Source of the DNA: Bremia lactucae
Taxonomy: Eukaryota; Oomycota; Peronosporomycetes; Peronosporales; Peronosporaceae
DNA length: 64,000 nucleotides
NCBI RefSeq assembly: GCF_004359215.1
Contig: NC_090615.1
Location: 8,127,001-8,191,000 of the forward strand
Direction of reading: 5' to 3'
Shown: positions 42,724-55,236 of the stretch, one piece after another
Layout of the letters: each line of letters begins with the position of its first letter
Position numbering within the stretch: the stretch's first letter is position 1
Notes under the pieces: generated by a model
Database searches by the model: none
What the model was told of the DNA's origin: nothing
The model's input: only the letters and a program-made list of their open reading frames with translations
Made by a program: the position numbers and the translations under genes

Positions 42724-43389
42724 AAAACAGCAAATGCAGCAGACTTTCCGATACCGCTGGAACCCCGGGTATCATCGATAAGCAAAGATAAGCCCTATGG
42801 CTAGAATTAAATCAGAGATAAAAAAAACTGAGCGAAAAGTAAGATTAAAAAGAATGGGTTGTAGAAAACACATTGGAATGTTTATGTTAATAAACTCCAA
42901 TGTTAAAATCATCACTGCTGACCGTGACTCAGAAAAAAGAAGTGGAACGGCACGTACTCCGTCGAGTGATACTCATTATACTAACGATTCGTTGAATGCT
43001 GAAAGCATTGTTGTTGGCCTAAGGCCGAGTCATCAAGGGTGTAATATCCCTGATATACGTTGAGTGGCACGTTTAAGTCCACCGAGTGTGGCCGGCCGAG
43101 GTGGCACAATTTTTGTCAAAGCCGAGTAGGCATAGGTTGTGTTAACGATAAATATACGACCGTCTTTCAACTGAGCTATAGGGGTATATAAAAAAAGTTT
43201 GCCAAATTACAAACAGAACATAGATACACGGTCTAGGGACAGCCACAACACAGGGGAAATACTCTCCACAAGAGATACCTCAGGTCGACGAATTCATCAG
43301 GAGCGATCGCAAACCCGATAATTTATAACTATTACATTCTTTCAAGTCAGGGCGGGGGGGGGGGAATAGCTCCGTTAAAAGTTGTCTAT

Positions 43390-43742
43390 ATTAATTTTAT
43401 AGACGTGGACTAGTCAATCTACCTGGCTTTGTCTGATATGGTTCTGAAAATATCCGATTGTGCAAGCGTTTTTTGGGCTTTCTTTTTACTTTTGCTTTTT
43501 AAAAGCAAAAGAACATCGACAGGATGGCGTCAACGCGAGCAACCCTTCGGACGGACACGGCCTCTGCTGGGACCCGTACGCGCCTCAGGCACGATGACAG
43601 TGCATCTGCGATCCCATGTTCCTCTTCAAATAGGTTGGGGACGAAGGTAGTGCTCGCACTCCCCGCGCCAGTCGCCACGTGTACGTGTCGTAGCATTTTC
43701 CCGTTATTTCGAAATTATCAAAATTTCATTTATTTTTCGCAG
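43390..43742 (+). other. Possible host exon and strong splice acceptor, uncertain
   Basis: ATGGCGTCAACGCGAGCAAC at 43524 opens a Thr/Arg/Ser-rich frame. A pyrimidine-rich tract ending TTTTTCGCAG at 43742 looks like a 3' splice site. No downstream frame continues into a recognisable protein, and the sequence beyond about 43880 belongs to LINE L3. On the opposite strand 43696-43499 is also open. Unresolved. Confidence 0.2.
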
Positions 43743-43879
43743 CCCATCAGCCTGCATCATTGCCATGGAATCGGTCCAGCTCAAAACGACGTTGCTGAGC
43801 CCAGACATTTAGGATCAAAGAATGCGCCAAATATTGGTGGCTGTGGGTCCCGAGGCTGGGAGCAGCTGCGCCGTTGTTG

Positions 43880-46800
43880 GGATGGCCGACAAAATATGTA
43901 AGTTGGTTTGGGCGAGATACCGCCCATGTTCATCCAAACGAACAACAGGTTCTTCAACCCGGTGTGCGAACACTGGTAATTTTTACGATGATGGTCCATA
44001 AAGCTCGACAATGTGGTTGCACACGGAGTCCCTGCAGTGCATTTTGTAGCACTTTTAGCTGGTCTATTTTGTACAAGCGTCGCTGTAAGAATCGGATATG
44101 CGCCGCAAACATTATTAGCACCACATGCAGTGCTGCAAGCGTCGGAGTCGGCTGGCGCCCATCGGAAAGGCATCGGATTTAGTCGGACCAGATGAAGTGA
44201 AAAAAAAAAAGCGTCACCGCCTGGAGAACGTGCCACAGGTTAGCAACGACGTCTTCCGCACTTTTCCATTCCTGACGGATACTCATAGTCCTTGGAGAGC
44301 GATGTCCAGCCAGACGGGCCGAAGAGTATAAAATTGAGCCATCATATCGAAAGCCAGCAGCCACAACCCTCTCGCAAGCGTACAGCCAAAAATCAAGTGC
44401 TGCTCAGTCTCAAACGCTTCGCATCTAGCACGAACGCAATTGCAAATGCGTGGGTAAGACTCTTTTAGAAACTAAAACCGCGAGCGTACTGGAAGAAGTC
44501 GGAACGCGAGGCGAAATAGCAGGTTTTCAAATACGGGAAGCAGGATCGTTCGCAGATAGTTGATGTACTTCAAGTACTTTTTGATCTGCTCTCGACCAGC
44601 CGTCTGCGAGTGTATCGTCATCCGATGAGGTTTTGTCGGCGGCTGTAATGTTCATGCGACACGAACAAGTGCAGATCGCGGGATCAGTGGATCAAGCACA
44701 CCTTTTCGTTGCGTCTAGAGCTCAAGTAGGGGATGCATGGTCGCAGAAGAGTCTGAGGTTGAAGGATGAGCCATGTTGCTTCAAGGCGCTGAACGATTTG
44801 TGTAGCCTCTAAATAGAATACTTTAAGGCACTTCATCTGGAGGCCAAGTGACGCCGACAAAAGCGTGAAGCGAGATATGTGTGCACGAAGTCGTCCTGTG
44901 ATGGCCAAGCATCCCCAACGCTTGGTGAGTCCACAAGCGATCGCACACCAAATACCCAAGAAATATGAAGCCGAAGGCTTCGTTGCGGCTCGACCACCAT
45001 TCCAAGACACCGTCGATGTGCTCTGATGGTGGTGGCTCTTGGAGTTTGTTCGAAGTGAAATGTCGTATCTGAGTGAAACAAGATCGGCTGACAAAGACCA
45101 TACCAGGTGCGTTCCTCGAGTGGAGGTTTTGCCACGTTACTTCCCAACGGATTCTGTACCACGTTGTCCATGGTGCTTTCCACCATAATAAAATTAGGCT
45201 CCACTTTGTTAATTTACCGTGACGTATCGGAGAGATTGTGAGGAAGTCTAAAGCTTCGCGTCGACCTGGGCGAGGAAGGAATAAGTGCAGCAGCTCGGCA
45301 CCTGCTGACGTCGAATTCTGAATTCCCTTCAAGATAGCAGCATTCGTAAGCTGCAGGAGAAGCTGCAGTTGCTGTCGCTAATGATTTGCTGTTAGACTGA
45401 GGATTACCAAATCACCGTCGCGGCGGTGTTAATACCAAAAATTTCTTGGTATGAGCTGGACATGCGAGGCGTCACGATCATGTTTACGACATAGCACAAA
45501 CCGATACAGCATCGACTGCTACCGCTTCACTACCGTTGCCGGAATTGCCACATGTCCTGTGTGATGCCTTAAACGAGAGAGGATTATCGTTTGAGCTACC
45601 AGGAGTCGACCATGAAGCGTCCGCGCTCTACGATACCACATCTTGAAGCAGTCGTACAAGCGCTGCTTTAGAAGATGCACGAGGGCGCCATCTACCGACG
45701 ATTGCCCAAACAGGATGTCAAGGTAATTTACCGTCTCCGTGCGGTTGAGTACTTGTACTCTAGAAGCAAAGGACAGTCTTGATTTCTGTTCAATGCCAGC
45801 AGCATCGATTTGGACATATTGAGTGTTGCACCAGAGCCTTTGCAGTACTCCTCCACAATCTCAAAATGGGCTTGCAAGTTTGGTATCGATCCACCCAGAA
45901 GAGTCGAGTCATCCGCGAAGAACGCGCTTGTAATAGTGTGATTTGCGTTCGGACATCATCGTGAGACCTCAGCAGGTTGCCAAACGGCTCAATGTTTAAG
46001 ATGAAGAGAAGCGCAGATAGCCGATCGCCTTGATTTACCACTTATGTTGAATATAGTGCAGACTGAATGTTTTGGTTGATTAGCAGTGCCGTGAGTGACG
46101 GTGTACAGCAACTGAATCCACTGTGTATATCGCGAGCTCCATTTACTTTGAGCAATCTGAACATGTAGTGCCAATTGACCCGATGAAACGCCGTTTCAAA
46201 GTCCAGGAAAAGTGTATACACTTCTTCATCCCGACTTGTAACGAGATCTTGCAGATCGGCGAGGAAGCAATGTGGTGGTGTATGGAACGGCCTTTGAGAA
46301 AGCCTTTTTGTTCTGAGTGGATAAAATTTGGTGTGACACTTTGTAGCCTGTACGTCAAAGATTTTGACAGGACCTTCACATCGACTTGCATTAGAGCGAT
46401 GGGTCGGTAGTTTCCAGGCTCAGCTCGTGACCCTTTCTTGTGTAAGAGCACCACTGCCAACTTCGTTTGAGATTAAAGCAGCTTGCCATATCTAAGTCGA
46501 TCGGCAAAGACGATGTGTATGCAGCCGCCAAACACTATTGGAGCCACCTGGTCGAAGCCAGCAGACTAACCGTCCATGCCGGGTGCTGACGACGATTTCA
46601 TGTGCTTAATCGCACTTGCAAGGTATGATGGCGTCATTGGTGCGTCCAGAATTGTACGTCGATATCGGTGACAAAGCATGTGACTGAGTTGCGATGCTTG
46701 CGCTGCTTACAATCGTCGGGTGGAGGAGATCGCCTACGAGGGCTGTTATGATCCCTCATCTTAGACCCCCAGTATTCCATGAAACGGAGAGAAGTATTGT

Positions 46801-47892
46801 GAGGGTTTGTCGAGATAACCCACTCGGTGTCTAGCAACGAGGGACTAGACCCCCCGCTATCATTACAACGATCCTATTAACGTCCTCAAGTTGCAGTACC
46901 GAAGATGAAGAGGAATATAAATCATCAAGCTTTTGGAGAGTCTCCAAATCGTTAAGAAGGGGGCCATTGCACCTTTCTCCATTGCTGCAAGTAGAAATCC
47001 TAGATTTCAGAACGTAGGAGGAGTAGGAGGATATTAGGATGAATTAGGGGCGTGGGATGCACTGGAATCCACTCGACTGGTTCACCAGTGATATACCGGA
47101 TCCAGTTATCGTTGGAGAAGATCGTCGGTGCTATGGACATGAGCATGAGCTCAAATGTGCCCAACGCCTTGGTCGCTCGAGACAGCCACTTGATGGAATT
47201 GGACGACGTCTACCATTTGGCACACACTTTGAAGATGTCACCACACTTAGATGGGACTTGCATCCCTATTATTATTGTTCACTTCTTGCAAAATGTGGTG
47301 TCTTCATTAGGCTGTGTCGCACACAGCACACGGTTTATGACATGCAGCTGGGCAAGTCTAGCGCCGTCTTAGCCACTCGCTTCCATTTTCAGTGACAGCG
47401 CACTGTTGAAAGCGAGAGGTGACGCGACTGCCATCCTTGTGATGTTGTCAGGATTTGTCACTTTTTCGAGAAGAGTGCACACTCCGTCGACCTGGGCGTC
47501 TGCAGCCGCAACGCGGTCAGGAAATATGCTGAGAAGGGCCGTGTTCTCGTCGTCTGGCATAGACTCAGCTACAGCTGGGACCGGTGACGGCTTATATGCC
47601 TTCTTGACTGTCGTGTGGTGCTTCTCGAAGAAGAATGCAGACTCGGACGATGTCTTTAGTGCGTTGGGCTGCTTTGCATTCACAGGACCCTTTGACGCCA
47701 AAACCCAAACTGATGGTTCGTAGTCAAGTCTTTCATTTCGAGCTTGACTTCTATCGTTTGGAGAGCCTGATAGTAATTGGAGCTGAAAATACCATTCAAC
47801 GGTTGTGCGACTGAAGAAGTGAACCTAAGCAGGACTTTGTGTTGGCCGCTGCGGGAAAATCGACACCACCTGCCAGTGAATATGGTATCCAT
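43880..47892 (-). mobile_element. Decayed LINE copy L3
   Basis: Reading leftward: ORF1 tail 47892-47369 (VAQPLNGIFSSNYY, SALSLKMEASG), a poorly readable endonuclease region 47350-46600, RT from 46460 (VVLLHKKGSRAEPGNYRPIA, SEQKGFLKGRSI), GDRLSALLFILNIEPFGNLL at about 46020-45960, FFADDST near 45925-45905, the thumb and zinc-binding part 45332-44684, and a tail to about 43900 (DGRQPTPTLAALHVVLIMFA) that matches the L1 tail. Frames are broken throughout. The RT box is intact, but in a different frame from its neighbours. Confidence 0.8.
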
Positions 47893-48331
47893 TTACAAAA
47901 GCAGCGAAGGATAAAAAGAATAAACGAATAGCGCATTAAATAACGCAAGCTGCTCGATAAATATTCTGCGGCGGGTGTTGGTACTTCGAAGATTCTAATA
48001 TACGCATCGTGTCCCGTGCGCGGTGCAATGTACCTACATCATCTTGCGTGTGTTGTCAAGATGACATCGACATAATGTATGTACCGAGCCTTAACAAAAG
48101 TACAGCGTCGTATTCTCCGATGCAACCAGATCATAGCGTAATGATCGTACAATTTACTCGTATTGATGACGGCAAGAATATGGCGAAAATAGTAATTCTA
48201 CGACCCTCCAATCAAAGATTAATCAGAATTGAAGCATTGATGCTCGAAAGTCAAGAAGCAGCCCCCAGACGGGATTGAACCACCGAACTTTCGCTTACGA
48301 AGCAAGTGCTCTACTACTGAGCTATTGAAGC
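47893..48331. repeat. tRNA-derived composite repeat, copy 3 (first half)
   Basis: Aligns with 34095-34522 (shared AAGCAGCGAAGGATAA, CTTCGAAGATTCTAATATAC, ATGACATCGACATAATGTAT). It ends with the Thr-tRNA-like sequence and lies exactly between LINE copies L3 and L4. Confidence 0.65.
48260..48331 (-). pseudogene. tRNA-Thr(CGT)-like sequence, copy 3
   Basis: Anticodon loop TTCGTAA, T-arm GGTGG-TTCAATC-CCGTC pairs with wobbles, 3' TGGGGGCT. The acceptor 5' strand (GCTTCAA) is decayed. Confidence 0.55.
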
Positions 48332-48479
48332 AGATAGTGGACGAGGGCCGAAGTGCTGGGCGGTGTCTCGGCATAATATCCGAGCCACAACGCTGTTTTC
48401 GGCTGCAAATCTCACTTTTCCTCGGACTTTGATCTCTCAGTGACTTTGTGAGGGCGAGGCATGGACGAATCACTATGAC

Positions 48480-49480
48480 TTTTCGCGAAGTCATATCGAC
48501 TTCACGCACTTGCAAGTCGAACCTTGTGTACATATACGGTGGCTGCGCATGCTGTACCGTGAAGCAATACAGATCGTGGACCGACTCGGTGCATTAAATC
48601 TAATGCGAGGCTTGTCGTTCGCAAGCCTGCAGCGACTGCTTCCGTTCTTAGGGTGTAAAAGCGACACGCGAAAGTATTTGATCCCTTCGATCCCGATGTC
48701 AGCGCTTCTGTCCACCGTTTGGACACCATAACTATAAAAAAACAAATCCAATGAAGGTTTTCTCAACACGCGTCGATGATAACCGAATCAAGGCTTTTGT
48801 AGAATACAGCAAGAACCTGCGCGAGATTTTTCTTTCGGTCTTCGAAGACTTGCAGTTCCGCCTTGTGTTCCGGCTGTTTCCAGTTCGCTCGCGCTTCTGG
48901 GTTTTGGAAGCGTCCCGTCTAGGTATCCGCATCTGTGTACGCGACGACTGCGAGTCGATCGAGACCGAGAAACACTTATTCTTTGATTGTTTACTTGCTT
49001 CACAGCTCTGGTGTCACGTGATCGCGGTCGTTTCGCCACTCTTTGCCGCAAGGCCAGACTGGCTCGACATCGTTGGCGTCCGAGCTGCGCGTGCGAGACG
49101 AACGGGGGGGGCACACCGATGTCGTTCGCGACGCAGGGCACGTTCTTTGAGCTTCAACAATGCACGTGCTCTGGAGCAACCACAACCGTTGGTGTTCGGA
49201 CGGACGAAAACCCTTGCCTGTGACTCCAGCACTCGCGGTGGTATTCACGACCTTCGCGGCATATGTAAGGTTCTAATTGAGCAGGATTTACGACATCACA
49301 GAGCAGCTTGGCCTTTGTCAGATACTGCGGTCAATGTGCTCGCACTCAACATTTGGCGACTACGTCAGTTTTCGACCGAATTCTATCCGTGTTCGCTCAC
49401 GGACTCACCATTTCATCATATTAAAAGTCAGAGACGATATGTGCAATTTGTGGGGGTTTCTCCTCTATTTTAACCGCCTC
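48480..49480 (+). mobile_element. LINE copy L4, 3' fragment
   Basis: LYREAIQIVDRLGALNLMRG corresponds to the L1 (19570) and L3 (44830) pre-tail block. 48751-49473 is a 240-codon open frame with LQFRLVFRLFPVRSRF, then C.....ETEKHLFFDCLLASQLW, the Cys/His zinc-binding domain found at the end of LINE reverse transcriptases. RT and upstream parts are absent. Confidence 0.75.
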
Positions 49481-49912
49481 AAGCCACAATAGCTCACTTC
49501 CCATTTTCCAGCTCCGAAACACCCGACACCAGGTGTCCGCACTGCCTTCTTCTCATGTGACTCTTTCGGCCAACTTGGACCAAGCCACGATCGCTCGCTT
49601 AACGCAAAGCTCCTCTCTGCGAACTGAATTGTCATTGACTGACTCTTTTGCCATCTTCCGAATGATCGAAATTTGAAAAACAATTGCATCTGTACGAAAG
49701 AATATTGCGATTCAGACGAAGATCGATCGCGGACGTGAAAGAGCATCAAAACCCACGTCTAGGGCAGTATCGACAGAAGGCAAGACATGCCTGGTACTAG
49801 ATTTATTTAAACATTTGTGCTTCAAAACGGTGTTTTGGCAGTTGTCGACATTTAAAAAAAATACCGACGTCTGTCCAAAAGCACATGCAGCGTCGAAGGT
49901 AGACCGGATCCG
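49481..49912. other. Spacer, no recognisable gene
   Basis: Short open frames only (for example 49749-49465 minus), with no family resemblance. Confidence 0.3.
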
Positions 49913-50491
49913 GGGGGCATAAGCCCAGCGGAAAGCTTTGCAGAGAGCGCTGACGCGAATGATGGCAAGGACGAGGAAGCTGGTCGAGCTGATAAAGAGG
50001 TAGCAGCGGTTACCTCAGTGATCAACCACGATCGTGCTTAAGTGCTCCAAGCCGCGGGCCGTGATTGACGACGTTCACGGCGAGGACACCACGTCTAATC
50101 ACAAGGACGACCGGAACAGCAACAGCAGTAACAGCGGTTAAGTTAGCGACAATGACGACAGCGACGACAATATATCAGCCGTTGCAGCAATGGGACCGAC
50201 AATTGTAGCGACTCGGGCGATGGTAGCGTCAATAGAAACAGCAGAGAAAAAGGCTTAGACAGTAATGACAGCCAAGGTTGCCAGTCGCACACCGCGCACG
50301 GTGGGGTCAACGACCCTGCAGGCACTGGCAACGACACCTCCGGTAGTGACACTCATGGTGACGAGAGACTTAACACCGACTTGGATCGCACCAGCATGCT
50401 CAACGGTGACCATTACACAACACAAAAGAGCCAGTCCTCTTCCCAAGCTCAACAAACATCACTTAGCTCACTCTTTAAGGTTGCAACATAA
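49913..50491 (+). pseudogene. Decayed frame of an Asp/Ser/Asn/Gly-rich protein
   Basis: Reading across three frames with two stops: DPGGISPAESFAESADANDG, IDDVHGEDTTSNHKDDRNSN, SDNDDSDDN, then DSGDGSVNRNSREKGLDSND and GTGNDTSGSDTHGDERLN, ending TSLSSLFKVAT and a stop. Long, continuous low-complexity acidic sequence in shifting frames looks like an old coding segment. No family recognised. Confidence 0.35.
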
Positions 50492-50527
50492 ACAACTAAC
50501 ATTTTTGGTTTTGCATTGCTTTGTCCC

Positions 50528-51549
50528 ATGACAATTAAGCGTGAGGCACAGACTCTTAGCACCTTCCTCGACGATGAGGGAATGGTGCACTTTGAAAGTC
50601 ACACTCTATCAGAGGATGAGGAGCAAGAGCGTCGCTCTTACACGCCTTCTCCTCCGGATGAACGTCGGGGGGCCCTGAATCCGTTCCGAGAACGTGGTGC
50701 CGCTGATGTCTTAACTGCATTGAGCAGGACACAGGACCCTGAGTCTAATATTATTAGAATCCGCTCGATGAATCGGAAGAGTGGGCGTTCCTCAAAGAGG
50801 AACAAGCTCATCGTCGAGCTGCAGAGATAGCAAAAGCTAAACCTGATAGTGAATACAAATCCACTCCGCTTAGTGTGGAAGAGCGTCGCAAAGAGATCGC
50901 GAGTTACAGCTTGGCCATCTGGATCTCCAGTCCCACGGCGAGGGTGCCGGAGGAGCTCGCTGCTCGCAACGCTCTTAATGAGCGATACCTTACGTCATAG
51001 GTAATCACTGGAAGTCAGTATCTGACGCGTCTGCGTGATCAAGCCCGTGGGGCTTCGGTGACCTCCTTGAGTGGAATTCCACTCGTTTTGTTTCCAAACG
51101 AAATAAGGAGTGAAAACGAATTTTCCTGGGTCCATCAGGCTCGCCGCCTCTGCAATATTTGAAATATTCGAGAGTCTGCGGATGTAGCTAATGTTCGTTT
51201 GGAACGAAAGCTTCGCTTCGATTTCGCCAAGCTTAAGGCCAAAGGCCAGTTACGTTCGGCATTTATACCACAAAACGAAGAAAGGCCTAGCCAATATTTC
51301 AGTGCTTCGGTTGACCGTGCAACCATGGATCGAAGCTGCATTGAGGCTATAAATCCACCTAATCCCACTTATAGTTGTGAAAAGCGTCGTTTTACGCAAG
51401 TTGACCCTGAGCTTGGCGCTCAAAAACGTCAACGGCGTACGGGCAATCTTGCCGAAGAGGTACCTCGAGCTCCCAAGAGTTTTCAGAAGAGGGGTACCCC
51501 AGCCACTTCACCAGATACCAATATTGGTCCTTACAACGATGTCCCTTGA
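50528..51549 (+). pseudogene. Antisense ORF of family A (copy in A3)
   Basis: MTIKREAQTLSTFLDDEGMV at 50528; frame change near 50760; then IASYSLAIWISSPTARVPEE, a stop at 50998 and a lesion near 51165; from 51199 a 116-codon open frame (ERKLRFDFAKLKAKGQLRSA, QNEERPSQYFSASVDR, RRFTQVDPELGAQKRQRRTG) to the stop at 51547-51549. About 158 bp of this end lies opposite the chromodomain. Its C-terminus is the fullest of the three family-A copies. Confidence 0.7.
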
Positions 51550-51589
51550 AAGTTTCTTTACGTGAAACTGAAGATTCCTCGCGCATCAA
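51392..51589 (-). pseudogene. Chromodomain at the end of A3 pol
   Basis: KDQYWYLVKWLGYPSSENSW is a textbook chromodomain core (aromatic-aromatic-LVKW.GYP....SWE), followed by PLRQDCPYAVDVFERQAQ. Chromodomains read histone methylation and direct chromovirus integration to heterochromatin. It lies opposite the antisense ORF. In A2 it is deleted, in A4 it is degenerate (about 61910-62040). Confidence 0.8.
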
Positions 51590-52323
51590 GCAGCGTGAAA
51601 GGGCGCCGAAATCTCGACGGAAGCATTTGATGATCTAAAGCACTAGGTGCAACTTCTTCGTGAGAGCTCTTTTGAGGCAATATAAAACCGTCTTTTGATA
51701 CTGGAACGTCGGCAACCTCGTTTAGAGGGCCAGCTAGACATTTGGTGAGGATGCAGCAACCTGCGGCACGACCGCCTGTCTCGGCGCAAGCGCCTTTAAG
51801 TCCACGTGGGAAGGGTCCCGATATGGCTTAAGCAAGCCAACGAAGAGCACTGGGTGTGTACGCATCTTGCTAGGAAGGTTTAGCGTGTAAGCTAGGCCTT
51901 TCTTGGCCACGACCGTAAATGGTCCAATAAAGCGCGGGCCTTGAAGACCGCGGAAATTAAGTTGGTAGGTAGATCTGTAGCGTCTAATAACACTCGGTGT
52001 CCGACCGCATAAGAATTCATACAGCTTCTGCCTTTAACATCTAATTGTTCTTTTTGTTTGTCTTAGGTATCAGTCATCGTGTCACGTACATGTCTTAAGA
52101 CACTTAATCGCGTCGCGAGAAACTCGCTTACTTGTTTCGAATGGTAACAGGGCTAATATCAGCACGCCTATCGGCTAATTCTTCCCCTGACTCCTGAGCC
52201 ACGCAGTGGTATCGTTAATGGAACGCGTGGGTGGGTGAGACCGTTGACATAGAACGGAATGTAGCCTGAAGAGGTATAGAAAGCGTTAATAAACGCAAAT
52301 TCCACTACCGGGAATATTAAGCT

Positions 52324-53027
52324 CTAGCGCTTTGGTGTCTGAGCACACACACTGCGTAAAACGTCTTCAATGTCGCGATTGACACGTTCCGTTTGACCAT
52401 CGGTCTGCGGATGGTCCGCAGTGGACATATCCAATCTGGTGCCAAGCACTCGGAAAATTGATTTCCAGAATTTACCCGGGAAACGGGGATCCCGATCAGA
52501 GACAATTGGCACTGGCAAACCATGTTGTCGAAACACGCGATCGATAAACAGCTTAGCTGTACCCTCTCCATCAATGGAATTAGGCACGGCCGCTAAGTGA
52601 GCCATTTTGCTCAAACGGCCAACAAAGACCACTATGCGGAGTTACTGGCTGAATCTTTTGGTAGACCGAAAACGAAATCCATACTAATGGACTCCTAGCA
52701 ACCTATGGGTACGGGAAGGCTCGTCAGTGGCGCAGCAGCATGCGCCAAGGGTTTAACTCGTTGGCAAGTTTCGCATGTCCGAACGTATGTGCTGACCCAT
52801 TTGTAAAGCTTGGGCCACAAATAATTCTGGCTTACAGGGCCGTAGGTATTTTTCCTACCGAGATGACCACCAAGGACAGTATCGTGCGCTTCATAGAGGA
52901 TCCTGTACTTTAAATCCTCATCAAGAGGAACAACGACGCGCGGAGTATCCACAGCGTTCGTGCAATAAAGCAATAGGTCGTTATCGATAGAAAATCGATG
53001 TAATCTTGCACGCAAACATGCCGACAA
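52324..53027 (-). pseudogene. Integrase of A3
   Basis: HHCC part 53027-52695 (YEAHDTVLGGHLGRKNTYG, CETCQRVKP) and DDE core 52632-52324 (VFVGRLSKMAHLA with the first Asp changed to Gly, VSDRDPRFPGKFW, TDGQTERVNRD). Two pieces in different frames. Confidence 0.8.
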
Positions 53028-53787
53028 TTTAAATTCCGATTCAGTGCTCTATAGAGCTCGTAACAGAGCTACACACTGTTCATCCTGGGCGTAAGTCGAA
53101 TGTATTAATTCATCAATAGGCGACATGATAGTCGTTAAAAGAGAGAGCTCATAATCCGGCCTGCGTGATAACGCATCAGCCAAGGCATTCTGCTTGCCAG
53201 GCTTCTACTTCACCTCGAAGTTGGGTAAGACAAAAAGGACAGCCATCGAGCCATTCTCTGTTAGAGATGGGGCGACTTAGTCGCAGTGCTAAACGACGCG
53301 AGATGTGTATATATCACAAACGGCTTAGAGCCTTGCAGATGATCTCTGAATTAGACAAGAGCATACTTCATTGCGAGTAACTCTTTGTCATGAACTGGGT
53401 AGCTCTTTTCTGGCTTAAAGCTGTCTAGACTCGAACGCAATTACACGTTCATGCCCAGCTGCCAATGGCAAAATTCGATACGTCACAAACGACTCTGAAA
53501 GTCCGATTTGGACTTGGCAGTGCCAGAATCGGGGCAAGGATAAGACTTTCTTTAACTGCTTGAAAATCATTACGCTCTGCGCTAGTCCAGCACCAAGTCG
53601 TATCCTTTTTAAGGAGATTAGATAATGGCCTAGCCATATCAGCGTAATTTACGCTATATTTGGGTAAAATAATTGGCGAGACCCAACCGCTTACGCAAAT
53701 CCTTTTGGTACTTTGGAACCGGCCAATCTACTATGGCTTTTACCTTAGCGGGATCCGCTCTAAGGCCTCGCTTCCCAATGAAGCACC

Positions 53788-54424
53788 CTAAGAAGGGAAT
53801 TTGTTCTGCGCCAAAAATGCATTTAGATGCATGGCATACAATTTATTTGCGCGCATACACTTGAACACTGCTCGCAAATAGTCCATGTGGTTTTCCACAT
53901 CCGTGTGGCCCTGTTCCGCACGACTGTGGACAAATATTTCGACAAAAGTCTGTGCAAAACAATGATGAGGGCGGACCAGTTGCGTCACTAGACGATTAAA
54001 TGTTGCCAAGACGTTGGAAAGCCCTTGTGGCATAACCGACCACTCCAATTGCTTGGGTGCTAACAGCTGTAAGCGGGATATTGCTAGCTCACATGAGCAA
54101 TAAGTAATAACCATTGACAAAGTAAAGTGCACTGTACATTGTACATCCCGCCATAGGGTTCTGGAGAACATATTTTCTAGGTATGAGAGTTTGTGCTGGT
54201 ATAGCGGCAGAATTAAGCTTATTATAAGCATGTACAATGCGCCATTTACCATTTGGCTTTTTGACACAAAAAATGTCGGCGTCGAATGGGGAGATTTGCT
54301 CTCTCGTACCATTCCAGAGCACGGAAGAAATCGTCAGTGACGTCAGACTTTGCCTTTGGTAGTGGCTACTGTTTTGTGACACAGTATTTGGTTCCAAGAA
54401 CCAAGTCAATTTCATGACGGACAC
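53788..54424 (-). pseudogene. Reverse transcriptase of A3
   Basis: [17 protein letters not shown] and LPQGLSNVLATFNRLVTQL are readable; the active-site box reads QTFVEIFVHSR (about 53955-53925) in place of FVDD, so both catalytic Asp are lost. Two overlapping frames. Confidence 0.85.
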
Positions 54425-55236
54425 CTCTATCTGGGGGTAAAACAGATGGTGGATTGATACATATCACATCTTGGAATTCCTTAACTAATGAATAGAATGG
54501 ATCTGTAGGATCTATAAGGATCGATGATCCACTACGCGCACTAAGCGCAGCTTTTGTGTCCTACATGACAGCTTCGTTCAGAAGTGACGATGGGTTTAAC
54601 TCAAACGTTGGTCGAATGACCACCATCTCAAATAAGTCGGCAGTCTTTAGGTCTCAGCCGCACTCATCAATAGACATTTCTTCTAGCTCTAAAAGAGCAT
54701 GTAAATGAAGGGATCCCGCAAGGCTAACTTCATCCTCGATGCTACCGGTTACACCATTTACAAGCGTACGCAATTGCTCGCTCGTATCACTTTGTGAGGG
54801 TATAGACGCTTCGCGACTCCCCTATCTTGGAGTAGAGACAGCACGCCTCTTTAAGGCCGGGACATTCACATCCCAAATTTTTCAGCCTGTATTGGTTCTA
54901 TACCAGAGCTGGTGTCTAATCCGACATCCGACAAGGAGTTAGGTAACTCAACTTCCTTGTCCAGTGAGTGCATTAGATGGGTTTGACCCAAAGTACCCTG
55001 GCGAACCGCCAATAGTGTCACTACTGTCACTCAATATTATACCATCTCGGCCAACCACACTTGGTGGACTTAGACGTGCCACTCCACCTACCTCAGGAAT
55101 ATTACACCCTTGATGATACGACCTACAATGCTTTCAGCATTCAGTGAATCGTTATCACAACGAGTGTTACTCGACGGATTACGTGCCATCCGACCCCCTT
55201 TCCCTTTTTCTGAGTTGGGCTCAGAATTATTGTTTA

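Larger units (their letters stand above)
42480..43370. repeat. tRNA-derived composite repeat, copy 2, with a family-A fragment inserted
   Basis: Aligns with 34410-35000 on both sides of an insertion at about 42895-43112. The inserted sequence (ACTCCGTCGAGTGATACTC..., GTGGCCGGCCGAGGTGGCAC) is the protease-RT linker of a family-A element. The right end is an 11-G run at 43354-43364. Confidence 0.6.

Noticed and set aside
44013..44195. Plus-strand 60-codon frame with a membrane-like segment
   Set aside because: Antisense to the LINE L3 tail; chance frame.
43781..44236. 151-codon minus frame considered as a Cys-rich host gene
   Set aside because: Other frames of the same strand match the LINE tail (DGRQPTPTLAALHVVL) in L1 and continue into L3.
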